Below are positions 53,277 through 62,233 of a stretch of DNA of 64,000 nt, piece after piece. The notes under the pieces were generated by a model. That model was not told the DNA's origin. It worked only from the letters and a program-made list of their open reading frames with translations, and searched no databases. How positions within the stretch are numbered: the stretch's first letter is position 1; the number at the start of each line of letters is the position of its first letter. Source of the stretch: CALKZN01 sp050633585 (GTDB lineage Bacteria > Pseudomonadota > Gammaproteobacteria > Arenicellales > Arenicellaceae); contig JBOEGT010000034.1 in assembly GCA_050633585.1 (NCBI GenBank), positions 12,058 to 76,057 on the forward strand, given 5' to 3'. Both the position numbers and the translations under genes were made by a program.

Positions 53277-55085
53277 ATGAGAACTCATCAGTGTGGGCAA
53301 GTCAACGAAACAATGTTAGATCAAGTAATCACTGTGTGTGGTTGGGCTCAGCGTCGCCGAGACCATGGTGGTGTGATTTTTATTGATTTACGTGATGCGA
53401 GTGGTTTATTGCAAGTCGTCGTAGACCCAGATGCGAAAGATGCATTTGCAGCGGCAGAAAGTGTTCGTAATGAATTTGTCTTGCAAATTACAGCAAAAGT
53501 ACGTTTACGCCCAGAAGGGACAACGAATGATAATTTACCAACTGGACAGGTAGAAGTTTATGCCACAGAAGTGGTTGTACTGAATCGTGCAGAGCCTTTA
53601 CCCTTTCAATTAGATGATGATGACGTGGGTGAGGCAGTACGCCTAGAGCATCGTTACCTCGATTTACGTGGTGAAAAAATGCAACGCACATTGCGTTTGC
53701 GCCACCAAGTGACGCAGCATATGCGTCACTTTTTAGATGAGAATGGCTTTGTCGATATTGAAACCCCCATGTTAACGAAGTCAACTCCTGAAGGTGCGCG
53801 AGACTATTTGGTGCCAAGCCGAGTGCATGCGGGTGATTTTTTCGCGTTACCTCAATCACCGCAACTCTTTAAACAGTTATTAATGGTTGCGGGTTATGAG
53901 CGTTATTATCAAATTGCTCGTTGTTTCCGAGACGAAGATTTACGTGCAGATCGTCAACCAGAGTTTACACAGCTTGATATCGAAATGTCTTTTATCAATG
54001 AAGAAGATATTATGACTATGATGGAAGGCATGATGCGTGATTTGTTTAAAGCATGCTTAGATATTGATTTGGCTGACGAATTTCCACGTATGACCTATGC
54101 TCAAGCCATTGAAGACTTTGGTATCGATCGACCAGACCTAAGAAATCCTCTGAGATTAGTGACGGTCTCGGACATCATGCAGTCAGTTGATTTTAAAGTA
54201 TTTTCTGGACCCGCTAACGACCCTGAAGGACGTGTTGCCGCATTGTTAGTGCCTGAGGGCGCAAAAAAATTGAGTCGTAAAGAAATTGATGGATATACCA
54301 AGTTTGTTGGTAACTATGGCGCGCGTGGTTTGGCGTATATTAAAGTCAACGAGTTGGCTAATGGGCGAGAAGGTTTACAATCTCCGATTGTGAAAAATTT
54401 ATCCGATGATGCCTTAAATGCGTTGATGGAGCGTCTTGGTGCTCGTGACGGAGATATCGTTTTCTTTGGTGCTGACAAAGCGAAGGTTGTCAATGACGCC
54501 CTAGCAGCTTTACGAAACAAACTGGGCGTTGATTTAGATCTATTGACTGAAAAGTGGAGCCCAATGTGGGTAGTTGATTTTCCAATGTTTGAGCAAGATA
54601 GTGAAGGAAATTGGACGTCTTTACATCACCCGTTTACCGCGCCATTTGAAGATCAAGTTGAATTGTTAAAAACAGACCCTGGTTCAGTACTTTCTCGGGC
54701 TTATGATATGGTGCTCAATGGTTCTGAATTAGGCGGTGGTTCTATCCGTATTCATGACCAAAATGTACAAAAACTCGCTTTTGACGCCTTAGGGATTGAT
54801 GATGCTGAAGCAGAGGAAAAGTTTGGTTTCTTATTGAATGGTTTGAAATATGGTGCACCACCTCATGGGGGCATTGCCTTTGGTTTAGACCGCGTTGTGG
54901 CGATGATGTGTGAAGTCGAGTCTATTCGTGATGTCATTGCATTTCCGAAAACTCAGCGGGCTTCATGTCTAATGACAGAGGCTCCGGCAAGTGTTGATGG
55001 CAAGCAACTAAAAGAATTGCACATTAAATTAAGGCCGAGTGCCGTTAAAGAACAGGCGGCAGAAGAAGGCGCTGTTAAAGAATAG
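53277..55085 (+). CDS. aspS: Aspartyl-tRNA synthetase (non-discriminating type by key residues)
   Basis: A 602-residue bacterial-type class II AspRS with OB-fold anticodon domain (1-about 110), catalytic core (FRDEDLRADRQPEFTQLDIE, GGGSIRIHDQ, GIAFGLDRVVAMM; parts quoted) and a GAD insertion. H30 in RRRDHGGVIF and G81 in RPEGTTN match the residues that mark the tRNA-Asn-tolerant AspRS of Pseudomonas aeruginosa, where E. coli has Leu and Lys. If so, the cell needs GatCAB to make Asn-tRNA-Asn. ATG 53277 has GAGG six bases upstream. nudB follows after a terminator. Confidence 0.95.
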   Translation: MRTHQCGQVNETMLDQVITVCGWAQRRRDHGGVIFIDLRDASGLLQVVVDPDAKDAFAAAESVRNEFVLQITAKVRLRPEGTTNDNLPTGQVEVYATEVVVLNRAEPLPFQLDDDDVGEAVRLEHRYLDLRGEKMQRTLRLRHQVTQHMRHFLDENGFVDIETPMLTKSTPEGARDYLVPSRVHAGDFFALPQSPQLFKQLLMVAGYERYYQIARCFRDEDLRADRQPEFTQLDIEMSFINEEDIMTMMEGMMRDLFKACLDIDLADEFPRMTYAQAIEDFGIDRPDLRNPLRLVTVSDIMQSVDFKVFSGPANDPEGRVAALLVPEGAKKLSRKEIDGYTKFVGNYGARGLAYIKVNELANGREGLQSPIVKNLSDDALNALMERLGARDGDIVFFGADKAKVVNDALAALRNKLGVDLDLLTEKWSPMWVVDFPMFEQDSEGNWTSLHHPFTAPFEDQVELLKTDPGSVLSRAYDMVLNGSELGGGSIRIHDQNVQKLAFDALGIDDAEAEEKFGFLLNGLKYGAPPHGGIAFGLDRVVAMMCEVESIRDVIAFPKTQRASCLMTEAPASVDGKQLKELHIKLRPSAVKEQAAEEGAVKE

Positions 55086-55111
55086 CGAATTGGTATTGAT
55101 GGAATCAATCG

Positions 55112-55140
55112 GAAAAGCTTAGCCTTGCGCTAAGCTTTTC
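55112..55140 (+). terminator. Terminator after aspS
   Basis: A 12-bp perfect stem, GAAAAGCTTAGC (55112-55123) and GCTAAGCTTTTC (55129-55140), with a 5-base loop. The T-run is within the 3' arm. It separates aspS from nudB. Confidence 0.75.
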
Positions 55141-55168
55141 TGTTGATGAACTCTTGGAGGCACAGATA

Positions 55169-55597
55169 ATGGTAGATCCTAGGCATCATAAGAGGCCAGA
55201 ATCAGTGATGGTGGTTGTATATACTGATGATGCTGTTTTGATCATTAAGCGTGCCGATCATCAATGTTTTTGGCAATCAGTAACAGGTTCTCTAGAATGG
55301 GGTGAATTAGCTGAAGATACGGCTAAGAGAGAGTTGGAAGAGGAAACAGGGATAGTTGGGTATGATATTCGTTATACAGGCATTCGAAGGACTTACGATA
55401 TCCTAGAAGAGTGGCAATATAAATTTGCACCCGGAACGACACGTAATGAAGAAAATTTATTTCTCTGTAAATTACCTGAAAAGTTGCCAATCACCATAGA
55501 TCCAAATGAGCATACGGAATACGAATGGGTACCTTATGATGAGGCAATTGAGCGAGTGTATTCTTGGACGAATAAACTCGCTATTAAGATGCTTTAG
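55169..55597 (+). CDS. nudB: Dihydroneopterin triphosphate pyrophosphatase
   Basis: A 142-residue Nudix hydrolase. The Nudix box is GSLEWGELAEDTAKRELEEETGI (given in part), with FWQSVTGSLEWGE and EWQYKFAPGTTRNEE specific to NudB. It removes pyrophosphate from dihydroneopterin triphosphate in folate synthesis. ATG 55169 has GGAGG eight bases upstream. aspS-nudB adjacency is the same as in E. coli, but yebC and ruvC, which follow there, are replaced by a TetR gene. Confidence 0.93.
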   Translation: MVDPRHHKRPESVMVVVYTDDAVLIIKRADHQCFWQSVTGSLEWGELAEDTAKRELEEETGIVGYDIRYTGIRRTYDILEEWQYKFAPGTTRNEENLFLCKLPEKLPITIDPNEHTEYEWVPYDEAIERVYSWTNKLAIKML

Positions 55598-55625
55598 TGT
55601 AAGTTCTTGACTATTTTTCTGTCAT

Positions 55626-56216
55626 TTAAATAGCCTTAAATATATCGTTTAATTGTTGAATAACAATCGTTTTGGTATTGCGAAGCAAACCACTTCGGTG
55701 CATCACTCGTAAGCCCCAGATAGTCAACATCAATTGTTGCGCTATTAATGCGACATCTTCTTTGGCGTTAATCTCTTTTAATTCCTTGGCTTTTTCCAGA
55801 GCAAGAACAAACGTGTTTTGGTAACGCTCAGTGTAGGTTGCCAAAAGATCTTTGACTTTTGGATTATGAGGGCTCATTTCAATTAATGTATTGACGAAAA
55901 AACAGCCTTTGCTGACATCGCCATCTGGCATGTAATTTTCTTCAAAATTTTCAAAAAATTGATAAATATTGCGAATGTATTGTGTGTCATGCATCAGAGT
56001 ATTTTTGAGATTTTCAATGCTCTTTTCACAATAAAACTCTAGCGTTGCCAAGAATAAGCTTTCTTTTGACTGATAAGAAGAATACAAGCTGCCTGGGTTT
56101 AAACCTGTGGCGGCTTTCAAGTCAGTCATGCTAGTTGCGGAATAGCCTTTGTCCCAAAATACCTGCATGGCAGCATTAATTACATCTTCACGATTATGTT
56201 CTAGAGGTCTTGGCAT
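55626..56216 (-). CDS. TetR/AcrR-family regulator
   Basis: A 196-residue repressor. The N-terminal helix-turn-helix is REDVINAAMQVFWDKGYSATSMTDLKAATGLNPGSLYSSYQSKESLF (quoted in parts: VINAAMQVFWDKGYSA, TGLNPGSLYSSYQSK). The C-terminal domain with FEENYMPDGDVSKGCFFVNT resembles YxaF/AcuR-type TetR proteins, whose ligands are often reactive electrophiles. CF in GCFF supplies a cysteine that could sense oxidants (inference). It is divergent from the peroxiredoxin gene across an inverted-repeat operator. Confidence 0.88.
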   Translation of the reverse strand: MPRPLEHNREDVINAAMQVFWDKGYSATSMTDLKAATGLNPGSLYSSYQSKESLFLATLEFYCEKSIENLKNTLMHDTQYIRNIYQFFENFEENYMPDGDVSKGCFFVNTLIEMSPHNPKVKDLLATYTERYQNTFVLALEKAKELKEINAKEDVALIAQQLMLTIWGLRVMHRSGLLRNTKTIVIQQLNDIFKAI

Positions 56217-56263
56217 AATTTTTTCCTAGTAACTTCTGTGACATCTTATACTAAAAATTATAA

Positions 56264-56312
56264 TTGACTGAGCGATCAAAAACAAATAATATGTTTTTGA
56301 TCATTCGTTCAA
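56264..56312. promoter_or_regulatory. Inverted-repeat operator between TetR and peroxiredoxin genes
   Basis: Two TTGA-N8-TCAA boxes, 56264-56279 and 56297-56312, centred 33 bases apart. The arms 56264-56284 and 56292-56312 are inverted copies with 17 of 21 positions matching. The position between divergent regulator and target genes makes it the probable TetR binding site. Confidence 0.7.
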
Positions 56313-56341
56313 TTATATTTTTAAATCTTAAGAGGTCAATA

Positions 56342-56872
56342 ATGACAGTTTTAAAACCAAGACAAGCAAGCCCTGAACTATCGATTAATACGTTACAAGG
56401 TGAGTGGAGTTTATCGGCTCAATCTCCCGAAAACTTTACAATGATTGTTTTTTATCGAGGGCTTCATTGTCCGATTTGTTTAAAATATCTTGCAGACTTA
56501 GAAGCATCATTACAAAAGTTCTCCGATGCAGGGGTTAATGTGATCGTTGTGAGTAGTGATGATGAAGCCAGAGCCAAGCAAACAGTTGAAAAGGCGGGTT
56601 TGGATAACGTGACAATGGGCTATGGTCTGACTAAAGAGCAAGCTCAGCAATGGGGTTTACATCGATCTGCAGGAAAGGGTAAGACCTCAATCGGTATTGA
56701 AGAACCAGACGAGTTCAGCGAGCCAGGGTTATTTCTTGTAAAACCTGATAACACATTATATTGGTCTAATATCAGTACAATGCCTTTTGCTAGGCCTAAT
56801 TTCACAGAAATTTTAGGCGCTGTAAACTGGGTAGTGGCTAATGAATACCCAGCGCGGGGCGAATTAGTATAA
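56342..56872 (+). CDS. Peroxiredoxin-like (AhpC/TSA) thiol protein
   Basis: A 176-residue thioredoxin-fold protein of the peroxiredoxin-like group. The redox site is RGLHCPICLKYLADLE, a CxxC in the peroxidatic-cysteine position. The rest (VNVIVVSSDDEARAKQTVEKAG, YGLTKEQAQQWGLHRS, EPGLFLVKPDNTLYWSNI) is the usual AhpC/TSA core; quoted in part. It likely reduces peroxides or related electrophiles. ATG 56342 follows an AGAGG; a TTG at 56264 would put coding sequence through the operator. It is the probable target of the divergent TetR regulator. Confidence 0.85.
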   Translation: MTVLKPRQASPELSINTLQGEWSLSAQSPENFTMIVFYRGLHCPICLKYLADLEASLQKFSDAGVNVIVVSSDDEARAKQTVEKAGLDNVTMGYGLTKEQAQQWGLHRSAGKGKTSIGIEEPDEFSEPGLFLVKPDNTLYWSNISTMPFARPNFTEILGAVNWVVANEYPARGELV

Positions 56873-56878
56873 TATTTT

Positions 56879-56913
56879 TAGCCGCTTGCTCATGAGAGTG
56901 AGCGGCTATTATT
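56879..56913 (+). terminator. Terminator between peroxiredoxin and glycosyltransferase genes
   Basis: TAGCCGCT (56879-56886) pairs with AGCGGCTA (56901-56908); TTATT follows on the plus strand and AAA-rich bases on the other side give a T-tract on the minus strand. It serves both convergent genes. Confidence 0.75.
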
Positions 56914-56923
56914 CAAGTCTGGT

Positions 56924-58264
56924 TCAAGTGCTAAATCCAATTTTATCAAAAATGGCTTCCTGTAATTCACTGGGTTCTTCACATTCGGCGATAGTTGACC
57001 ATTTTCGGTAAAAGGCGATTTTATCTTTGCGGAATATTTGAATGAGTTCTTGATTGGGTGCGGTTCGGGACACTCCTGTGTCATGTAGTATCACCGCTTT
57101 AGGTTCATACCAAATTTGCCAGCCATGTAGGCCCGCTTGAAAGCAATAGTCAGAATCTGAGAAAATCATCCTCATATTACTATCAAGTAAGCCACAATCT
57201 TCCATCGTTTCTTTTCGAATGATAACGGATGAGAAAGTGGCCCAGGACTCTTGAGTAGCTTCATTTAAGTTGTTGCGTGAAACGTATCCGGCTTTATGAA
57301 CGCCCGTTGGAAAGGCATTGTGGCTACCACCCCAAAAAATTCTATCAGGTCGTTTAGTGACTAAGTTTTTTCCGCCAACAATACCTGCTTGGGCATTTAA
57401 AGAAAATCGCTCTAAGCTGGCGGTAATATATTGTGTATCTGGTTGAGTATCATTATTTAAAACCCAGAAAAAATCACAACTATCGTATAACGCCTGTTGT
57501 AACCCATGATTAACGCCAATCGTAAAGTATCTGTTGTGACTGTTGTTATCAATGATATAGAGCCAATGCGGATCAAAACCCTCAACCTTTAACAACGCAT
57601 CTAAGCAGGCATTTAATTTTTCTTGGGTGCCATAATGAGGAATGATGACACCGATCCTCGGTGCGTCAGGGTTTATGTTTTGAAACTTATTGGCAAGTGG
57701 CAAAGAAGCAAAGTGGGCTGGAGCATCATTTCTAGTATTAAGCTCAATATAAAAGTCTACTTTGAAGAACTGATTAACGGGCATGCAGTTTTGATAGACA
57801 TAAATGTTGTTGAGATCAGCGCACACTTCGAACATTTCTTCATCATTCGATTGCATAATATGAAACTTTACAATCACCGGAGCCAGAAGGTTGGCTACCC
57901 GTTTTAGGCTCTTCAAGCCTTCTTTGAATTCTTCAGGTTCTTCTCCGAAGCTGTTCACAATTAATATATTGATTTGTTTTTTCCCATCAATTAAATGATG
58001 GAAGTCACTCACTTTGTGGATATCTAGCGCAGTCAGTTTTTTAGGATGCTTCTCATGTTGCTCAATGGCTAGTTTGCCTGCATGAGTGAACTCTTGTAAA
58101 TCATCACTGTCAGAGTTATCGAGAGACTTTTTTAAGGCCAAGTAGTAATCATCGGCGGTCACATAGATGTGTGAAAACGGTATGGTTTGATTCAGAAACT
58201 CAGCGGAAGATCTAATATCAAATGTTGAAGACCCTGGGGTGCTGATTTCCGGAACCCCTCTCAT
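56924..58264 (-). CDS. Family 2 glycosyltransferase with unknown N-terminal domain
   Basis: A 446-residue protein. The C-terminal part (about 205-440) is a GT2/GT-A domain: RIGVIIPHYGTQEKLNACLDAL, WVLNNDTQPD (DxD-like), and FSDSDYCFQAGLHGWQIWYEP followed by ILHDTG, typical of rhamnosyltransferase-like enzymes. The N-terminal about 200 residues (NILIVNSFGEEPEEF, VIVKFHIMQSNDEEMF) I do not recognise. No other glycan genes are near, which is odd for such an enzyme. Start unsure: ATG 58264 or GTG 58282; neither has a ribosome site. Acceptor and sugar are unknown. Confidence 0.82.
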   Translation of the reverse strand: MRGVPEISTPGSSTFDIRSSAEFLNQTIPFSHIYVTADDYYLALKKSLDNSDSDDLQEFTHAGKLAIEQHEKHPKKLTALDIHKVSDFHHLIDGKKQINILIVNSFGEEPEEFKEGLKSLKRVANLLAPVIVKFHIMQSNDEEMFEVCADLNNIYVYQNCMPVNQFFKVDFYIELNTRNDAPAHFASLPLANKFQNINPDAPRIGVIIPHYGTQEKLNACLDALLKVEGFDPHWLYIIDNNSHNRYFTIGVNHGLQQALYDSCDFFWVLNNDTQPDTQYITASLERFSLNAQAGIVGGKNLVTKRPDRIFWGGSHNAFPTGVHKAGYVSRNNLNEATQESWATFSSVIIRKETMEDCGLLDSNMRMIFSDSDYCFQAGLHGWQIWYEPKAVILHDTGVSRTAPNQELIQIFRKDKIAFYRKWSTIAECEEPSELQEAIFDKIGFST

Positions 58265-58351
58265 TGAAAAAAAATATCGCACGTTTTTTTTAGATTAAGT
58301 TATTGTTTTTATTCATCATAAACTATTTCATTAAAATAATCGTTAAGCAAT

Positions 58352-58380
58352 AAAAAAGCCTGTGAAATACAGGCTTTTTG
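58352..58380. terminator. Bidirectional terminator
   Basis: AAAAAGCCTGT (58353-58363), loop GAAAT, ACAGGCTTTTT (58369-58379). T-runs occur on both strands. It ends the metallo-beta-lactamase-fold gene; the 58265-58396 gap otherwise carries the glycosyltransferase promoter region. Confidence 0.85.
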
Positions 58381-58396
58381 CTTTGAATCAAAAAAA

Positions 58397-59356
58397 CTAA
58401 TCTAAGCCGTCATAGACAACTTCAATCCATTTATCAGCCTTAAAAATACCATTAGACCATTTCTTGTCTAAATCTTTTAAAGGTTTGGCTTTTTGGGCTT
58501 GCTCTAGGCTGTTTCCCATTGATTTTTGGGCTTTAAGGTTCAAATAAGCGGCGGCTAGCATGTCTCTGTAAGCAACTAAATCAGCTTTGTTTGCTAAAGG
58601 CCCATGCCCTGGAATGATTTTAGTACTCTCATCGGTCATCGAAATTAACTGTTCGGTGGCTTTTAATGTCCCTTTCAACGTGCCTCCATGGGCCGTATCA
58701 ATAAATGGGAAGAAACCATTAAAGAAAATATCTCCCGTATGAAGAACATTGTCATTGGTGAAATACACAACGCTATCGCCATCCGTATGTGCTTTAGGGA
58801 TATGAATAACTTCAATGCCATCATCGTTTAAATGAAACTGCATGGTCTGAGTGAATGTAATCACGGGTAATGCGACTTCAGGGTAGGCGGTAGTTTTGTT
58901 ATTAAACGCTTTGATAAAGCTATCAACTGTTAAGCGCTTTCGAACATTTTCATGAGCGACAATAATACTTCCTTGTTTGCCTAAGTTTTCATTGCCACCG
59001 GTGTGATCTCCATGCCAATGAGTATTTAAAACAAACTTAGGGACAGAACCTCCCACTTTTTTAATTTCCTCAATTATGTCATTCGTCATAGGGGCGAATT
59101 TATCATCAATGAGAAATGTACCATCTTTGCCAATAGAAACACCGATGTTTCCACCTTTGCCCGATAATAGATAAATAGAATTCGATAGTTTTTGTGACGA
59201 AAGAGGTGCGTCATCTGCATTGGCATGAACTGAAGCTAACAACGCGCCGGTTATAACGCTCATTGAAATGCGTTTAATGGCAACATGTAACCGCATGACC
59301 TTTGTTGTTATTCTATGTGGTGCTGTCATCTGAGTATTCAGTGCAAGTGAATGCAT
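58397..59356 (-). CDS. Secreted metallo-beta-lactamase-fold hydrolase
   Basis: A 319-residue MBL-fold protein. Zinc ligands are visible in NTHWHGDHTGGNE (HxHxDH), PKAHTDGDSVVYF, HTGDIFFNG and IPGHGPLAN. A signal-peptide-like segment (about 29-47, ending ASVHANA) comes after a 28-residue basic extension, giving a probably periplasmic or secreted enzyme. The ATG at 59356 is supported by AGGGGA upstream. Relatives include beta-lactamase B3-like hydrolases, quorum-quenching lactonases and unknown-substrate enzymes; the sequence does not tell which. It is divergent from murB. Confidence 0.88.
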   Translation of the reverse strand: MHSLALNTQMTAPHRITTKVMRLHVAIKRISMSVITGALLASVHANADDAPLSSQKLSNSIYLLSGKGGNIGVSIGKDGTFLIDDKFAPMTNDIIEEIKKVGGSVPKFVLNTHWHGDHTGGNENLGKQGSIIVAHENVRKRLTVDSFIKAFNNKTTAYPEVALPVITFTQTMQFHLNDDGIEVIHIPKAHTDGDSVVYFTNDNVLHTGDIFFNGFFPFIDTAHGGTLKGTLKATEQLISMTDESTKIIPGHGPLANKADLVAYRDMLAAAYLNLKAQKSMGNSLEQAQKAKPLKDLDKKWSNGIFKADKWIEVVYDGLD

Positions 59357-59448
59357 GGTGTTCCCCTAATTAAGTGTTTCTTTGAAGTGAAGTATGCTGC
59401 TTCCGCCTAATGAAAGGTGCAATCTAATTGAAAGTTCATTTTTCTAGT

Positions 59449-59469
59449 ATTTGTATTTTCAATACAAAT
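59449..59469. repeat. 9-bp perfect inverted repeat upstream of murB
   Basis: ATTTGTATT (59449-59457), spacer TTC, AATACAAAT (59461-59469). It lies between divergent starts at 59356 and 59499. A regulator site is possible. Confidence 0.5.
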
Positions 59470-59498
59470 TTATTCAAAGAAACGCTTATAATTCAACC

Positions 59499-60587
59499 GT
59501 GAATATCCAAAAAAATATCCAACTTAAACCGCTTAATACGATGGCAACATCGGCTGTTGCAACATGGTTTACCGTGATTCAAGATGACAGTGAACTGCTT
59601 GCTGCATTGGACTTTTGTCGGGAAGAAAAGTGTGATTACTTAGTGTTAGGTGAAGGCAGTAACTCGGTTTTTATCAGTGATCTTGATGTGCTGGTGATAG
59701 CTAACCGTATAGGTGGAGCAGGACAAATACAGAATTTATTTCAAAGCACAGCTATTCGTGTTGTTCATGAGTCCAGCGATGAGGTTGATCTGTGTATTGG
59801 CGCTGGAGTGAATTGGCACCAATTTGTCTCGGAATCAGTAAAAAAAGGCTATTTTGGTGTTGAAAAGTTGGCGCTCATCCCTGGCATGGTAGGCGCTGCG
59901 CCCATTCAAAATATTGGTGCTTACGGTAGTGAGGTTAAAGACGTTTTGTTGAGCGTCCGTGCTTTTGATACGCTGAAAGAGTGCTTTGTTGAATTGAGTA
60001 ATGATGAATGTCATTTCTCTTATCGGGATAGCATTTTTAAACAACAAACTGACCGATTCATTGTGACTCATGTCACATTGCGTCTCAATAAGCGCTTTGA
60101 AGAAATTGCGCTGCAAGAGATGTACCCCGCATTACAAAAGCCGTTAAGTGGTTGTCAAAAAATTACGCCGCGAGATGTTTTTAATGCTGTTTGCCATGTT
60201 AGGCAATCGAAATTACCTGCTCCCAAAGACATGCCTAATTCAGGCAGTTTTTTTAAAAACCCAATCGTGTCTCAACAGTTAACGGCCGACCTTTTAAAGC
60301 GTTTCCCTGAGATGGTCAACTATCCAGCGGGAAAGAACGTTAAATTGGCTGCAGGTTGGTTAATTCAGCATCTTGGCTTGAAGGGAGTTTCCGCCGATAG
60401 TGGTGTCGGATGTTATAACAAACAAGCGCTCGTTGTTGTGAATCCAAGCTGCGCGAATGGTCAGACGGTGCTTAAATTCGCACAATATATACAAAAAAAG
60501 GTTTTTGATAGTTTTGGTGTAAAACTAGAAATTGAACCTCGGTTATATTCATCCAAAAAGCAGAGACTTCAGTGCCATAGTGACTAA
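59499..60587 (+). CDS. murB: UDP-N-acetylenolpyruvoylglucosamine reductase
   Basis: A 362-residue type I MurB flavoenzyme that reduces UDP-GlcNAc-enolpyruvate to UDP-MurNAc. LVLGEGSNSVF and IPGMVGAAPIQNIGAYG bind FAD, PNSGSFFKNP contains the catalytic serine, and LAAGWLIQHLGLKG is C-terminal. GTG 59499 gives the family N-terminus NIQKNIQLKPLNT. TATAAT at 59487-59492 is only 6 bases before that GTG, so a transcript from it would be leaderless; no Shine-Dalgarno is present. A start further upstream would give an untypical extension. Confidence 0.95.
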   Translation: MNIQKNIQLKPLNTMATSAVATWFTVIQDDSELLAALDFCREEKCDYLVLGEGSNSVFISDLDVLVIANRIGGAGQIQNLFQSTAIRVVHESSDEVDLCIGAGVNWHQFVSESVKKGYFGVEKLALIPGMVGAAPIQNIGAYGSEVKDVLLSVRAFDTLKECFVELSNDECHFSYRDSIFKQQTDRFIVTHVTLRLNKRFEEIALQEMYPALQKPLSGCQKITPRDVFNAVCHVRQSKLPAPKDMPNSGSFFKNPIVSQQLTADLLKRFPEMVNYPAGKNVKLAAGWLIQHLGLKGVSADSGVGCYNKQALVVVNPSCANGQTVLKFAQYIQKKVFDSFGVKLEIEPRLYSSKKQRLQCHSD

Positions 60588-60655
60588 ACCCAGTCGCGAG
60601 TGACGTTGATATCTATTGAATCCGTCTTAACTTATCGGCTAACACCATCAAGCTC

Positions 60656-62233
60656 TTATATTTCTCGCGTCGTACGGAAAATAACATCAGGCCAACGCTC
60701 TTGAGTAAGGTTTAAGTTAACCATGTTTGGAGCGATGTAAGTAAGTGATTCAGAACCATCTAATGCGATGTTTACTTCATTTTTCTTGCGGAAGTCTCTT
60801 TCCATTTGATCATCAGGAAACTCAAGCCAACGTGCAGTGGCGACTTGTACATTTTCAAACGAACACTCCACACTGTATTCAGCCAATAAGCGATGGGCAA
60901 CAACATCAAATTGCAATATACCCACAGCACCTAAAATAAGATCGTTATTAATTAAAGGGCGAAATATTTGTGTCGCGCCTTCTTCGGAGAGTTGATCTAA
61001 ACCTTTGTTTAATGCCTTTGCACGCAACGGATCTTTAAGTCGTACTCGTCGGAAAAGCTCGGGAGCAAAGTTTGGAATGCCAGTGAACTTTAAGACTTCC
61101 CCTTCTGAAAACGTATCACCAATTTGGATGGTGCCATGATTGTGCAGTCCAATAATGTCACCCGCATAGGCTTCTTCTGACGTTTCACGTTTATCAGCCA
61201 TAAACGATGTAGCGTTATTGATGGTCACGGTTTTTCCTGTGCGAACCTGTAATAGCTTTTTTCCTTTGGTAAATTTACCGGAATTAATACGCATGAAAGC
61301 AATACGATCATGGTGCGCGGGGTCCATGTTTGCCTGAATTTTGAAAACAAAACCTGTGAGCTTTTCTTCGCTTGAGTCCACTTTCCGAGTTTCTGTTTCT
61401 CGGCCAATGGGTGCAGGAGCATGCAAAGCGAAGTTATCCATTAATTCAACAACGCCATAGTTGTTGATGGCTGATCCGAAGAATACCGGTGTTAATTCGC
61501 CTTCAAGATAAAACTCTAAGTCGAATTCATTGCTCGCACCTTGCACAAGCTCAACTTCATCTCGCAAGCTATCGGCGAGTGAGCCGAGCCGATTGCTGGT
61601 TTCGTCACTATTTAAGCCTTTGATAAACTCATCATGTTCCGTGTCATTGCCAGGTCTCCCGGCAAAAAGATGGATAGTGTCATCATAGAATCGGTATAAG
61701 CCACGGAATTCTTTGCCTCCACCAATTGGCCATGTCATGGGTGCGCAAGCAATGTTTAAAACCGATTCCACTTCATCAAGTAGCTCGATGGGTTCTTTAC
61801 CGTCACGATCCATTTTGTTGATGAATGTCATGATTGGCGTGGTGCGCAGACGGCAGACTTCCATGAGTTTAATCGTCCGTTCTTCGACGCCTTTGGCAAC
61901 GTCAATCACCATTAATGCTGAATCAACCGCGGTGAGTGTGCGATAAGTGTCTTCGGAGAAGTCTGCGTGCCCAGGCGTATCTAATAGATTGATGATGCAA
62001 TCACGATAAGGAAACTGCATGACTGAAGAGGTCACGGAGATACCACGCTGCTGTTCGAGTTCCATCCAATCTGATGTGGCATGTTTATCTGTTTTTCTGG
62101 CGCGAACATTCCCCGCTTGCTGAATGGCACCACCAGAGAGTAACAAGCGCTCAGTAATGGTAGTTTTACCAGCATCAGGATGGGAAATGATAGCAAAAGT
62201 ACGGCGTTTGGAGATTTCAGGTGACCAAGACAT
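60656..62233 (-). CDS. prfC: Peptide chain release factor 3
   Basis: A 525-residue translational GTPase. G1 is SHPDAGKTT, G2 RGISVTSSVMQF, G3 DTPGHADFSEDTYR, G4 FINKMDRDG; the C-terminal domains end VNLNLTQERWPDVIFRTTREI (part quoted). RF3 removes RF1/RF2 from the ribosome after termination. ATG 62233 is used, giving MSWSPEISKRRTFAI as in the family; an earlier TTG 18 bases upstream is unlikely. A TATAAT on the minus strand at 62324-62329 is a likely -10. Confidence 0.96.
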   Translation of the reverse strand: MSWSPEISKRRTFAIISHPDAGKTTITERLLLSGGAIQQAGNVRARKTDKHATSDWMELEQQRGISVTSSVMQFPYRDCIINLLDTPGHADFSEDTYRTLTAVDSALMVIDVAKGVEERTIKLMEVCRLRTTPIMTFINKMDRDGKEPIELLDEVESVLNIACAPMTWPIGGGKEFRGLYRFYDDTIHLFAGRPGNDTEHDEFIKGLNSDETSNRLGSLADSLRDEVELVQGASNEFDLEFYLEGELTPVFFGSAINNYGVVELMDNFALHAPAPIGRETETRKVDSSEEKLTGFVFKIQANMDPAHHDRIAFMRINSGKFTKGKKLLQVRTGKTVTINNATSFMADKRETSEEAYAGDIIGLHNHGTIQIGDTFSEGEVLKFTGIPNFAPELFRRVRLKDPLRAKALNKGLDQLSEEGATQIFRPLINNDLILGAVGILQFDVVAHRLLAEYSVECSFENVQVATARWLEFPDDQMERDFRKKNEVNIALDGSESLTYIAPNMVNLNLTQERWPDVIFRTTREI

